From JBALVO01 sp036961445 (GTDB lineage Bacteria > Pseudomonadota > Gammaproteobacteria > Pseudomonadales > Halieaceae): a stretch of DNA of 10,508 bases. The notes beneath the pieces were generated by a model that had not been told where the DNA came from, searched no databases, and saw nothing but the letters and a program-made list of their open reading frames with translations. Positions 1-5,890 of this stretch are shown here, piece by piece; position 1 is the stretch's first letter; each line of letters starts with the position of its first letter. Location of the stretch: assembly GCA_036961445.1 (NCBI GenBank), contig JBALVO010000130.1, positions 1-10,508 on the forward strand, written 5' to 3'. A program made the position numbers and the translations under genes.

Positions 1-48
1 ACACTGGCAGTGTTGAGGTCAGCGGTTCGATCCCGCTTAGCTCCACCA
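1..48 (+). tRNA. tRNA-Ala(GGC), 3' part only (5' end outside window)
   Basis: The anticodon loop is at 4-10 (CTGGCAG, anticodon GGC at 6-8). It is followed by the 3' anticodon stem 11-15, a five-base variable loop 16-20, a perfect T arm (AGCGG 21-25, loop TTCGATC, CCGCT 33-37), the 3' acceptor strand TAGCTCC 38-44, discriminator A45 and an encoded CCA 46-48. From memory, the T arm and acceptor end match enterobacterial tRNA-Ala(GGC). The D arm and 5' acceptor lie outside the window. Its position directly before an AlpA/primase module makes its 3' end the probable attachment core of an integrated element. Confidence 0.95.
21..48 (+). other. Putative attachment site core (attL) in tRNA 3' end
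   Basis: Inference from context. Tyrosine recombinases of phages and satellites often recombine within the T arm and acceptor end of tRNA genes, leaving the tRNA intact. Foreign-looking sequence starts right after the CCA, and an AlpA-like gene and replication module follow. I saw no second copy of this tRNA 3' end in the window, so attR and the integrase would lie beyond the right edge. Exact core limits cannot be set from one junction. Confidence 0.55.
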
Positions 49-77
49 TATAAAACCCAGTAAATACGGGGGTTTCA

Positions 78-110
78 AGAGGTCACCGAGAGGTGGCCTT
101 TCTTGTTTCT
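78..110 (+). terminator. Hairpin with T-rich tail after the tRNA
   Basis: The arm at 78-87 (AGAGGTCACC) pairs with 92-101 (GGTGGCCTTT) over a GAGA loop, with two G-U wobbles. It is followed by a T-rich run (CTTGTTTCT). It could end tRNA transcription. The T-tract is interrupted, so efficiency is uncertain. Confidence 0.45.
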
Positions 111-126
111 GGGGTTTAAGAACCTT

Positions 127-158
127 TGAGGTGACACTTGAGGTGACATTCTCACCTC
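127..158 (+). repeat. Direct repeats TGAGGTGACA (x2) plus inverted TCACCTC; candidate integrase arm or AlpA sites
   Basis: TGAGGTGACA occurs at 127-136 and 139-148, 12 bp apart start to start. The complementary heptamer TCACCTC is at 152-158. They lie 80-110 bp from the tRNA end, where arm-type integrase sites or excisionase sites are normally found. The same decamer appears again as a spaced pair at 4831-4853. The repeat is seen directly; the protein that binds it is inferred. Confidence 0.55.
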
Positions 159-171
159 GGGTATAGGGGGG

Positions 172-201
172 TTGTGTTCGCCCGCGATAGTAAGCTAGGA
201 T
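172..201 (+). promoter_or_regulatory. Possible sigma70 promoter upstream of the AlpA-like gene
   Basis: TTGTGT (172-177) and TAGGAT (196-201) are separated by 18 bases. Each box matches four of six consensus bases. It would drive the rightward alpA-primase block from about position 208, giving a leader of about 200 nt that contains the seven-codon mini-ORF. No better pair was seen in the region. Confidence 0.3.
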
Positions 202-305
202 TCGTATCAATAGTCAGCCGCTGTTCAAGGACTTTAAACTCAGCGCAACCTGTTGGTCGCCAGGTGCCCGTCCGGGCAAAACGCGAAATAAAAGGAAATC
301 AGAGA

Positions 306-329
306 ATGAATCGTTACGCTAACGCGTAG
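306..329 (+). CDS. Seven-codon mini-ORF (MNRYANA), possible leader peptide
   Basis: ATG at 306 follows an AAGGAAAT Shine-Dalgarno-like sequence at 292-299 and runs seven codons to TAG at 327-329. A CGTTA-CGC-TAACG inverted repeat sits inside it, so the site may instead be an operator. It lies 77 bases before the AlpA-like start. It may be chance, but the ribosome binding site is good. Confidence 0.25.
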   Translation: MNRYANA

Positions 330-406
330 GATTGCTGGCCTGTTTCCGCACGTCTGAAACTTCCCCGCCTCCCTATGCTAAACCTTATTGGGCATGGGAG
401 AACCAC

Positions 407-649
407 ATGCAGATCAGAATACCGAACAAGCTACACACCATAGCTTTGGCATGCGAGACGCTGGGCGTTGGCCGCACCAACTACTACTTCCTGCGACGTC
501 AGGAGGATTTCCCCAAAGGCGTCCGGCGCAAGCCTGGCAATAAGATCTGGGTTTACAGCCCGGACATCATCGCAGCACAAGCGCGCTACTTGTACGGGGA
601 TTCACTCGAAATCTTTTTTGTTGAACAGCAAGAAGGAGTCGCCGCGTAA
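407..649 (+). CDS. AlpA-like excisionase / transcriptional regulator
   Basis: An 80-residue protein resembling AlpA/MerR-type winged-helix proteins that act as excisionases and activators in P4-like elements and Gram-negative PICIs. Visible pattern: a helix-turn-helix (ACETLGVGRTNYYFLRR, about residues 15-31), then the family's DFPKGV (34-39) and a G-N-K-I-W beta turn leading to a C-terminal helix. Start chosen at ATG 407, with GGGAG at 396-400 six bases upstream. A longer reading from TTG 332 has no such site and adds a low-complexity N terminus. Its stop overlaps the next ATG (TAATG). Candidate DNA targets are the TGAGGTGACA repeats between it and the tRNA. Family assignment is from sequence pattern only. 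Confidence 0.75.
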   Translation: MQIRIPNKLHTIALACETLGVGRTNYYFLRRQEDFPKGVRRKPGNKIWVYSPDIIAAQARYLYGDSLEIFFVEQQEGVAA

Positions 650-756
650 TGAATACCCCAGAACGAGAAACCCCCAAGGCCTTCGCAGGGCCTCGGGGGC
701 AGATACTCGCACTACCGCCTAAGGAAGGGGAGTGCTCCTATGCTACATCTACGTGA
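649..756 (+). CDS. Small ORF, 35 codons, translationally coupled to the AlpA-like gene
   Basis: ATG at 649 overlaps the TAA of the upstream gene and follows AGAAGGAGTC (631-640), a strong ribosome binding site. It encodes a 35-residue proline/glycine-rich peptide (MNTPERETPKAFAGPRG...) ending at TGA 754-756. I do not recognise it. A strong GC hairpin (671-699) lies inside the coding sequence and could slow translation or protect the mRNA. Its end overlaps the next small ORF by 17 bases. It could be a real micro-protein, or a device that couples and regulates expression of what follows. Confidence 0.5.
   Translation: MNTPERETPKAFAGPRGQILALPPKEGECSYATST
671..699 (+). promoter_or_regulatory. 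Strong GC hairpin within the small ORF
   Basis: CCCCCAAGGCC (671-681) pairs with GGCCTCGGGGG (689-699) around TTCGCAG, with one A-C mismatch in 11 positions. No T-run follows on the plus strand, so it is not a standard intrinsic terminator for the alpA-primase transcript. On the minus strand only a short GGGGGTTTCTC follows. It may be a Rho-related pause, an mRNA stabiliser or a protein-binding element. Confidence 0.4.
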
Positions 757-832
757 AGCTACCGACAACACACTCCAGCCACCGGTCGTGATGATTGACC
801 GGCCCTTCACCATCGAGATCACAACCGCATAA
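740..832 (+). CDS. Small ORF, 30 residues, between AlpA-like and primase genes
   Basis: ATG at 740 is preceded by AAGGAAGGGGAG (721-732), an excellent ribosome binding site at seven bases. The 30-residue product starts MLHLREATDNTLQPPVVMID and ends at TAA 830-832. I do not recognise it. It starts inside the end of the preceding small ORF and stops 34 bases before the primase start, so the block alpA-ORF-ORF-primase is probably one transcript. The size is near the limit of what can be judged; the start signal is the main support. Confidence 0.5.
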   Translation: MLHLREATDNTLQPPVVMIDRPFTIEITTA

Positions 833-866
833 TAATCCCCCGGCGAACACCGGCACAGGAGTAAAC

Positions 867-3356
867 ATGACAGACAAAGCAGAAGAGGCCACCCCACCCA
901 AACTAGAAGTGGTCCCAAATATGAAGTATAACCCCGACGAAGTAACCCAGTTCCTTCGTAACGTGTTCCACACCAAACTGATCGAGGGCGAAGAAACCCT
1001 AACCTGGTCAACTTCCGGTATCCCCGGATATCCCACCACCCCCGCACAACTGACAAAGAAGCTCGGCCGGGCGAAGAAGCCATTGGCCTGTTACTTCGGT
1101 ACATCAACATGCTATCGGTCCGAGGACGGCAACCTGTACAACCGGAAAGCACTCTTCTGCCGACTGCACGTCGTAGTACTGGACGACATCGGCACCAAGA
1201 TCAATAAAGCCGATCTGCCCGAGGGTCTCGAGCCCAGCTACATTATCGAGTCCAGTGCCGGGAACGAACAATGGGGGTTCATCCTCGAAGAACCCATCGA
1301 CAACCTCGACCACGCTCAGACGTTCGTTTCTCTGGTCTATAGCTCAGGCTATACCGACGCTGGCGGTAACATGCCCACGAAGCTGGTCAGACTGCCCGCA
1401 GGGTTCAATATGAAGAAGGGGCAGGAAGATATGCCCGTCAAACTCATCAAGTCAGACGGCCCACTGTGGACCCCTGATAACCTGCTGCAAAGTCTCAACA
1501 TCAACACCACCTGGCAGGACATCGTCGACGACGCCGAACAGGTGCGCAAGACCCGGCTGTGCAAAGTGCAGGGCACCACCCTGTGGTCACCAGTCCCCCT
1601 CATGGCGCCGACTGTCGACGGTATTGTCGACCCTGCGCTGGAGTGGATGTACGACGAAGGCACGGTCTATCAAGAACGCGACCAGTGGGTCGATATACAA
1701 TGCCCGTGGCACGGTGAACACACCGAGAAAGGCCCCGGCAAGGACAACGCCGGGTACTCACCCATGGGCTGGGGCGAAGGTGTGTATCAGAATTCACGAG
1801 GGTTTAACTGCTTCCATAATAGTTGCGAGACCCGAGGGCCCTCAGAATTCCTCGAGTTCGTCGCGGTCTCCGGTGGGCCTGAGCTGTCAGTGCACGACCG
1901 ATACCCGGAGCTGGCCAGCACCTACGTCCACGACATGCGCAACGATGGCGTGTGGAACGTCAAGGACATCAGCAAACCCCGGTACCTGATAAAGATGCCC
2001 GTCCTCAAACGGATGCAACACAAGATCAAGGTCATCACATTCGACGGGTCCGTCACCAGAATCAATCCCGTCGACCTGTGGCTCAAGGAACCACACACCA
2101 TCCACGTCGACGGCACCACTTGGGACGCCGCAGATCGCAGTGTGCTGGTGAAGTCCGCCGGGGCCCTGCGGGTGAATACCTTCAGAATGCCATACTACGA
2201 ACCAGGCCCGGTCGATATGGAAAACATACAACCCTTTATCGACCACGTCGCATTCCTAATACCCGACCAGGACGAGCGCGCCTATTACTGGGAATGGCTG
2301 GCGTGCAAGATCCAATACCCCGAGTTCCGAGGCGCGGCCATTGTCATGGTCGCAGGCGATGAGGGCGTCGGTCGGTCATTAATCAGCAAGGTATTGCAGA
2401 GCGTACTGGGCATCGATAACGTCACCGAGATGGATCAGGATGAACTACTCAAACCATCGGGCGGGTTCAATGACCACCTCAAAAGCGTCTTCATCACCGT
2501 CGACGAAACACTCGCCGACAGCACTACCCGAGATCAGATGAAGGCATACACCGCACTGAAGACACTCATCGACCCGTCACTGAAACACGCCGTTATCAAC
2601 ACCAAGTACGGCAGCAAAGAGAAGGTCCGGGTCAGCTTCTCCCTGCAGTTCCTATCCAACCACAACGACGGCGCGGCCATGTTCATACCCAACGGCACCG
2701 AACCCCGACGGTTCTACGTCATCACCAACCCAGTCGTGCCTCACCCCGACGGCGAGGAATATTATGGCAACCTGCACGACTGGGTCGATGAGGGCGGCTA
2801 CGAACGCGATATGTGGAACTACCTCACCGCGATACCCACCGACTTCTCCAAAATGTCCGCACCCGCTCCCATCACCGCGGCCATGAAGGATATTCAAGAC
2901 CACAGCACACGCGACCCTGATCGCCTGGCGCGTGCCGTGCTCGACGCATGGCCATACGACATCATCCCGCCAGTGGAGGTCATGAGTGCGCTAGTGTGGC
3001 GAATGAAGAGCGTGCTCAACATCGACGAGAGTGATCGACACTCGCAGACCGAATACTACGCAGCATTCGAGGCCGCTTTCAGGAAAACAACACAAGGATC
3101 GTATGGCCTGACCAAACCCCGACCCCGTATTGGCGGCATCAAACTACCTACACCACAGGACGGGTTCCACGCGGGCGGCGGAATGACCAATCGGAGAATG
3201 GCACTCATGAAAGATGTCGCCGGGGAGTGGCAGGACAAGGACGCGTGGGCCAGGTACAACGCAAGGTATCGAACCGAAATACAGGAGTTAGTCGCCAATA
3301 TGTTGCGCGACGAGGAACTCCATCAGAAGGTCGCGGATGCCTTCGCAGAGCAGTAA
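867..3356 (+). CDS. Replicative primase-helicase (AEP-like primase, zinc motif, SF3/DUF5906-type helicase)
   Basis: An 829-residue protein that probably initiates element replication by priming and unwinding DNA. Start at ATG 867, with AGGAG six bases upstream. The N-terminal third resembles archaeo-eukaryotic/RepB-like primases: a hydrophobic strand ending in acidic D106-D107 (VVVLDD) and RLPAGFN (175-181). A likely zinc site follows: C279-P-W-H282 with H285, then C315-F-H-N-S-C320. The C-terminal half carries SF3/DUF5906-like ATPase motifs: Walker A GDEGVGRS (497-504), Walker B VFITVDE (541-547), a motif-C/sensor S-N (597-598) in FLSNHND, and a likely arginine finger in EPRRF (612-616). Unusually, the Walker A lysine is arginine (R503). 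The gene is followed at once by an iteron-rich region, the expected origin. Exact subfamily is inferred from motifs, not from alignment. Confidence 0.85.
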   Translation: MTDKAEEATPPKLEVVPNMKYNPDEVTQFLRNVFHTKLIEGEETLTWSTSGIPGYPTTPAQLTKKLGRAKKPLACYFGTSTCYRSEDGNLYNRKALFCRLHVVVLDDIGTKINKADLPEGLEPSYIIESSAGNEQWGFILEEPIDNLDHAQTFVSLVYSSGYTDAGGNMPTKLVRLPAGFNMKKGQEDMPVKLIKSDGPLWTPDNLLQSLNINTTWQDIVDDAEQVRKTRLCKVQGTTLWSPVPLMAPTVDGIVDPALEWMYDEGTVYQERDQWVDIQCPWHGEHTEKGPGKDNAGYSPMGWGEGVYQNSRGFNCFHNSCETRGPSEFLEFVAVSGGPELSVHDRYPELASTYVHDMRNDGVWNVKDISKPRYLIKMPVLKRMQHKIKVITFDGSVTRINPVDLWLKEPHTIHVDGTTWDAADRSVLVKSAGALRVNTFRMPYYEPGPVDMENIQPFIDHVAFLIPDQDERAYYWEWLACKIQYPEFRGAAIVMVAGDEGVGRSLISKVLQSVLGIDNVTEMDQDELLKPSGGFNDHLKSVFITVDETLADSTTRDQMKAYTALKTLIDPSLKHAVINTKYGSKEKVRVSFSLQFLSNHNDGAAMFIPNGTEPRRFYVITNPVVPHPDGEEYYGNLHDWVDEGGYERDMWNYLTAIPTDFSKMSAPAPITAAMKDIQDHSTRDPDRLARAVLDAWPYDIIPPVEVMSALVWRMKSVLNIDESDRHSQTEYYAAFEAAFRKTTQGSYGLTKPRPRIGGIKLPTPQDGFHAGGGMTNRRMALMKDVAGEWQDKDAWARYNARYRTEIQELVANMLRDEELHQKVADAFAEQ

Positions 3357-3757
3357 TCGCGTAACCAAAGTGGTTACATAAATAACAAAAAGTGGTTACC
3401 GAGAGCATTTCTTGACGGCGGGGTGGTAAAGGGGAGGTTGTAAAACCGCTGGCCGTCTATAAAAACAACAGGATTTGGTTACGAATCGGCTGATTGGTTA
3501 CGGATGGTTACGATTTGGTTACTGCCCGGAAAGCCAGCAGGAATAAGGGCGGGGAGGGATTAGAGAAGAGAGAAGTAACCAAGTAACCATAAATATAAAA
3601 GATATCTATAAATAGTATTACTTTCTTTCTCTTCTATTGTAAAAAAACTGAAAGTCTTTGGGTTTTTTTGGTTACTGGTTACCCGCTGGATTTAACCCCC
3701 GCTCGGGCGTAACATGGGTGGCCACATATGACCGTTTGATAACGGAAGGGTACGGCA
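3357..3757. other. Putative replication origin (iterons plus AT-rich tract)
   Basis: About 400 bases with no gene, directly after the primase-helicase. TGGTTAC occurs eleven times in either orientation: minus at 3361, 3575 and 3583; plus at 3371, 3393, 3476, 3495, 3505, 3516, 3669 and 3676 (start positions). The first two form a palindrome, GTAACCA-AAG-TGGTTAC. Between 3590 and 3668 lies a strongly AT-rich tract with a pyrimidine run, flanked by iterons on both sides, like a DNA unwinding element. Origins of this layout (iterons flanking an AT-rich region, 3' of the rep gene) are known in staphylococcal pathogenicity islands. The binding protein is most likely the upstream primase-helicase. 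A weak -10-like TATAAA is at 3458-3463. Confidence 0.8.
3361..3682. repeat. Eleven TGGTTAC iterons
   Basis: Copies lie in four groups: 3361-3399 (three, the first two inverted), 3476-3522 (four, same orientation), 3575-3589 (two, inverted orientation, 8-bp pitch) and 3669-3682 (two, head to tail at 7-bp pitch). Flanking bases vary, so the conserved unit is the heptamer itself. Eleven copies of a 7-mer in 322 bases is far beyond chance. Confidence 0.9.
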
Positions 3758-4390
3758 ATGCCAACTGACGATATATTCGAGGCTGGGGATCCAGCAGGGC
3801 TTATTGGGGCTGATTCAACCCCTTCTGGGCCAGAATCAGCGCCAGAACAGGCAGCGGGGTCTACTAAGCCGGGCAGGACCAGGCGGGGAACTTTCGCCTC
3901 CGGGAACCAGGCAGCAAAAGGTATCGTCCGCCACACCGGCCCTAAAGCCGCCTCCCTGCTGATGGAGTGCACAACCGCCAGTGACCGGAAGAAAGTGATT
4001 CAGGGGATCATGGAACGCGCCCTAGCAGGCAGCAAAACTGACTCCCTATGGATCGCAAATAAATTACAGCCCGATCAGCGGGCGACCGGCGCCCCGATCA
4101 GCTTCGATTTAGATCTCACTGATCTCAGCTCAGCCGCAGCGTCGGTGCTCAAGGCAACCGCCGAGGGTAGTATCCCCCCGGATGTATCCGTTCAGCTACT
4201 CGCTGCAGTCCGCAGTACATCCGAAGTGGGTCGCATGTCCATGATGGCGCAGTCTATAGCTGACCTAGAGAGCCGCCTTAGTAGTCAGGAGCGTGCCATA
4301 CCCGGCACTGCCCGCGTGATCGATCACCGGGAGAACGACTCTGAGCCCGTCACGGACGCCCCCACAGTTAAACCTACATGGATAAACTAA
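3758..4390 (+). CDS. DUF5681-like phage protein, possibly small-terminase-like
   Basis: A 210-residue protein beginning at ATG 3758, with GGAAGGG seven bases upstream. Residues 1-43 are acidic/proline-rich and probably disordered. Residues 44-54 (GTFASGNQAAK) recall the F-x-x-GN-x-x-x-G turn of DUF5681 phage proteins. Residues 84-170 follow the pattern I remember for that group: a helix ending in LWIANKLQP, a strand PISFDLDL, then a long helical pair (SAAASVLKATAEGSIPPDVS... to ADLESRL). Such proteins often lie beside terminase genes and some are annotated as small terminases, but no large terminase is here. In a satellite, a lone small-terminase-like protein could redirect helper packaging; that is inference. 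The C-terminal tail is low complexity. Confidence 0.55.
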   Translation: MPTDDIFEAGDPAGLIGADSTPSGPESAPEQAAGSTKPGRTRRGTFASGNQAAKGIVRHTGPKAASLLMECTTASDRKKVIQGIMERALAGSKTDSLWIANKLQPDQRATGAPISFDLDLTDLSSAAASVLKATAEGSIPPDVSVQLLAAVRSTSEVGRMSMMAQSIADLESRLSSQERAIPGTARVIDHRENDSEPVTDAPTVKPTWIN

Positions 4391-4391
4391 T

Positions 4392-4754
4392 ATGACTTCT
4401 CTAGCGACTGATGGCAGTACCGTTATTAAACTGGAGAATAGGCTGGCGGATCTCCAGAACCGGGTCGACTCATCCAGCCAGTGTTTCGTCTCCCGCAAGC
4501 CACAGGTGAGATCTGCGATCATTGGCAAATATGACAAAGAGTCAGCAGCGCTCGAGCAGCGCCTGGTCGCGCTTATAGTTGACAAGGTACCGGCGAAAAC
4601 GCACGTTTTCTTAAATAGCTTCGGTGATGTGGATAGACAGATCTGGCTGGACCCGGTGGCAAACACGTTTAGTGTGATGTATTCAGACGAAGAACACATA
4701 GTTGACTTGGCGAAGATCGATCAATATTGGATGGAATCCGGGCATATGCTGTGA
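4392..4754 (+). CDS. Hypothetical protein, 120 residues
   Basis: Starts at ATG 4392, two bases after the stop of the preceding gene, with no clear ribosome binding site of its own, so translation is probably coupled. I do not recognise it. The N-terminal half is helical and coiled-coil-like (KLENRLADLQNRVDSS about 13-28; KESAALEQRLVALIVDKV about 49-66). The C-terminal half looks like a small alpha/beta domain (IWLDPVANTFSVMYSDEEHI about 83-102). It may work with the DUF5681-like protein. The next gene is convergent, so this ends the plus-strand block. Confidence 0.6.
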   Translation: MTSLATDGSTVIKLENRLADLQNRVDSSSQCFVSRKPQVRSAIIGKYDKESAALEQRLVALIVDKVPAKTHVFLNSFGDVDRQIWLDPVANTFSVMYSDEEHIVDLAKIDQYWMESGHML

Positions 4755-4757
4755 CCG

Positions 4758-4774
4758 CAACACCGCGCGTGTTG
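4758..4774. terminator. Small hairpin after the convergent gene end
   Basis: CAACAC-CGCGC-GTGTTG is a perfect six-bp stem four bases after a stop codon. It lacks a T-run, so at most it is a weak or Rho-assisted stop signal. Confidence 0.3.
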
Positions 4775-4830
4775 GTGTCAGAACCCTGAAGTCCCAGTAA
4801 CCGCGCACCCTGCTAGCAACACCTGCACCC

Positions 4831-4853
4831 TGAGGTGACAGCCTGAGGTGATA
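4831..4853 (+). repeat. Second pair of TGAGGTGAC/TA direct repeats
   Basis: TGAGGTGACA at 4831-4840 and TGAGGTGATA at 4844-4853, a 13-bp pitch. This is almost the arrangement at 127-148 near the tRNA. The pair sits between convergent gene ends (4754 and 4868), where a transcriptional operator makes little sense. This favours recombination, packaging or architectural binding. Confidence 0.55.
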
Positions 4854-4867
4854 ACCCGCTCAAATAG

Positions 4868-5032
4868 TTACTTCTCCAGATCCTTAAGGTGGCGGTCCCG
4901 GTACCGGGCAGCCAGTGCTTTGACCTCGTCAACTTTATCCTCAGGCAGCCAGACACAAACCTGTTTTAGTCCGCGCTCGGCATTGGACTTTATCAGTCTC
5001 TTTGTGCGTTCTTTCTGATCTACAGGTGCCAT
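4868..5032 (-). CDS. Small ribbon-helix-helix-like DNA-binding protein
   Basis: A 54-residue protein (MAPVDQKERTKRLIKSNAER...) read from ATG 5032 to TAA 4868. GGAGA lies five bases before the start. The central GLKQVCVWLPEDKVDEVKAL fits the Arc/CopG/MetJ ribbon-helix-helix pattern: a basic N-terminal arm, a beta strand with alternating residues (KQVCVWLP), then an amphipathic helix D-E-V-K-A-L-A. Such proteins dimerise and repress promoters. A likely target is the GTAGTA-n-CTAC palindrome, present upstream of this gene (5083-5095) and twice in the promoter of the adjacent operon. An intrinsic terminator lies immediately before its ribosome binding site. The fold call rests on pattern only. 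Confidence 0.65.
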   Translation of the reverse strand: MAPVDQKERTKRLIKSNAERGLKQVCVWLPEDKVDEVKALAARYRDRHLKDLEK

Positions 5033-5042
5033 GTTTCTCCGG

Positions 5043-5068
5043 GCAAAATAAAGGGGCCTTAAGGCCCC
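5043..5068 (-). terminator. Intrinsic terminator after the three-gene minus operon
   Basis: On the minus strand, GGGGCC-TTAA-GGCCCC (5068-5053) is followed by TTTATTTTGC (5052-5043): a perfect palindrome plus T-rich tail. It lies after the stop at 5097 and only 11 bases before the ATG of the RHH-like gene. It therefore ends the operon, or acts as an attenuator for the downstream gene. Confidence 0.8.
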
Positions 5069-5082
5069 GTATGTTATCGCGT

Positions 5083-5095
5083 GTAGTACTGCTAC
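5083..5095. promoter_or_regulatory. Palindrome GTAGTACTGCTAC (third copy of operator-like motif)
   Basis: GTAGT-ACT-GCTAC resembles the two operator-like palindromes at 5891 and 5919. It lies just past the stop of the minus operon and about 50 bp upstream of the RHH-like gene start, suggesting autoregulation. One arm position is imperfect. Confidence 0.4.
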
Positions 5096-5096
5096 G

Positions 5097-5312
5097 CTAG
5101 CGGCGCCGTTTAGCGGCCTTCCACGACTGGCTATGATAGTTAGTCGGTCGCGCCTTGCTGAACTTCGCCGCGAGTGTCTGTACTGCCTCCTGCAGGTTCC
5201 TGCAGCGCACTGTCAGCCCGTCAACGCGAAAGGCTAGCATGTCCCCCTCGAACGCGTAGCGGCCGCTCTGGTAGTCCTGCAGTAACTGCTCGGCTATTTG
5301 TTTATTATTCAT
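5097..5312 (-). CDS. Hypothetical small basic protein, third gene of minus operon
   Basis: 71 residues from ATG 5312, with AGGAGG seven bases upstream. Its ATG overlaps the TGA of the preceding gene (ATGA). I do not recognise the family. The N-terminal half is helical (NNKQIAEQLLQDYQSG), followed by a short beta-like segment (MLAFRVDGLTVRCR) and a second helix. The C terminus is strongly basic (SWKAAKRRR), which suggests nucleic-acid contact. It is the last gene before the terminator at 5043-5068. Confidence 0.65.
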   Translation of the reverse strand: MNNKQIAEQLLQDYQSGRYAFEGDMLAFRVDGLTVRCRNLQEAVQTLAAKFSKARPTNYHSQSWKAAKRRR

Positions 5313-5551
5313 TCTGCCGCCTCCTGTATTTTCAGGTCGCTATTGTGAGTATCTGCAAGCTCGGTCCAATCGATAAGGCCGAGGTCCAGCATGTCAGTAA
5401 CAAAGGAAGCACTGGGGACAATTTCCTCGACATACTCGTCAACCCTATCGCGCAATGATTCAGCCGAGACGCGCTCACCGTCGAACGAATCCATAAACCA
5501 TATGTTTACTAGCCAAGTCTCTCGGTTAGTCCAGCCGTTATAGGTATTCAT
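5309..5551 (-). CDS. DUF7249-like phage/plasmid protein
   Basis: An 80-residue protein starting MNTYNGWTNRETWLVNIWFM. The N-G-W-T-N-x-E-T-W-x-V-x-x-W motif (residues 5-18) is the hallmark of a small family common in phages and plasmids, annotated as DUF7249 as far as I recall; its function is unknown. The remainder is acidic and helical. ATG 5551 has GAGGA seven bases upstream and overlaps the TGA of the gene before it (ATGA). Its own stop overlaps the next start, so the three genes are tightly coupled. The hallmark motif makes the family call fairly safe. Confidence 0.75.
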   Translation of the reverse strand: MNTYNGWTNRETWLVNIWFMDSFDGERVSAESLRDRVDEYVEEIVPSASFVTDMLDLGLIDWTELADTHNSDLKIQEAAE

Positions 5552-5859
5552 ACTGAAATCCTCAATTCACCGGGTGTGGCGTATACCGACAGCATCGCAG
5601 CGCCTTTAAACATGGCGTCACGCTGCGCAGTAGGGAAACAAATATCTAAAATACAAATCGTTCTACCATTGCGCTCCCGCCCGGCAACCTTGCGAGCCCC
5701 TTCCGGGTCTACTGTGATAATGATTTCAGTGTCAGTGAAAGCAATGTTGATACGCTGCCCGCGCGGGAATCCATATAGCGCCAGTTCGGCGGACTCTAGC
5801 CATACTCTGGCGCGCGTTTTGTTGGTTGCCGTGCCCTTTATCCGTTTAAATACTTCCAT
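5548..5859 (-). CDS. Hypothetical protein, first gene of minus operon; possible AbrB/SymE-like fold
   Basis: 103 residues from ATG 5859, with AGAGG eight bases upstream. The sequence seems to hold two related halves. One is WLESAELALYGFPRGQRINI followed by a strand pair (about 20-51). The other is a shorter copy near the C terminus (MFKGAAMLSVYATPGELRISV). The pattern G-F-x-x-G-x-x-[hydrophobic strand]-[acidic turn]-[strand] resembles swapped-hairpin AbrB or SymE proteins, and similar proteins occur on phages and plasmids. This is a weak structural guess. It is the promoter-proximal gene of an operon whose promoter contains operator-like palindromes. Confidence 0.6.
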   Translation of the reverse strand: MEVFKRIKGTATNKTRARVWLESAELALYGFPRGQRINIAFTDTEIIITVDPEGARKVAGRERNGRTICILDICFPTAQRDAMFKGAAMLSVYATPGELRISV

Positions 5860-5890
5860 GGTGTATGCCTCTTGATTGGTTGTTTATCCC

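Larger units (their letters stand above)
49..406. other. Non-coding att-proximal region
   Basis: About 360 bases without a convincing gene between the tRNA and the AlpA-like gene. It holds a hairpin with a T-rich tail (78-110), two direct TGAGGTGACA repeats plus an inverted partial copy (127-158), a possible promoter (172-201), a short GC inverted repeat GCCCG-TC-CGGGC (266-277), a seven-codon mini-ORF (306-329) and a CGTTA-CGC-TAACG inverted repeat (312-324). This is what one expects of an attL arm fused to a regulatory region. Confidence 0.6.

Noticed and set aside
712..1152. Long minus-strand reading frames opposite the start of the primase gene
   Set aside because: They have no ribosome binding site, lie opposite a gene with clear motifs, and read as arginine/serine/cysteine-rich shadow sequence.
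1624..2362. Plus- and minus-strand frames inside the primase-helicase
   Set aside because: Out-of-frame shadows with atypical composition; the primase frame carries all recognisable motifs.
4265..4699. 144-codon minus frame opposite the DUF5681-like and 120-residue genes
   Set aside because: It has no supporting start signal, and both opposite-strand genes have better coding features and a sensible gene order.
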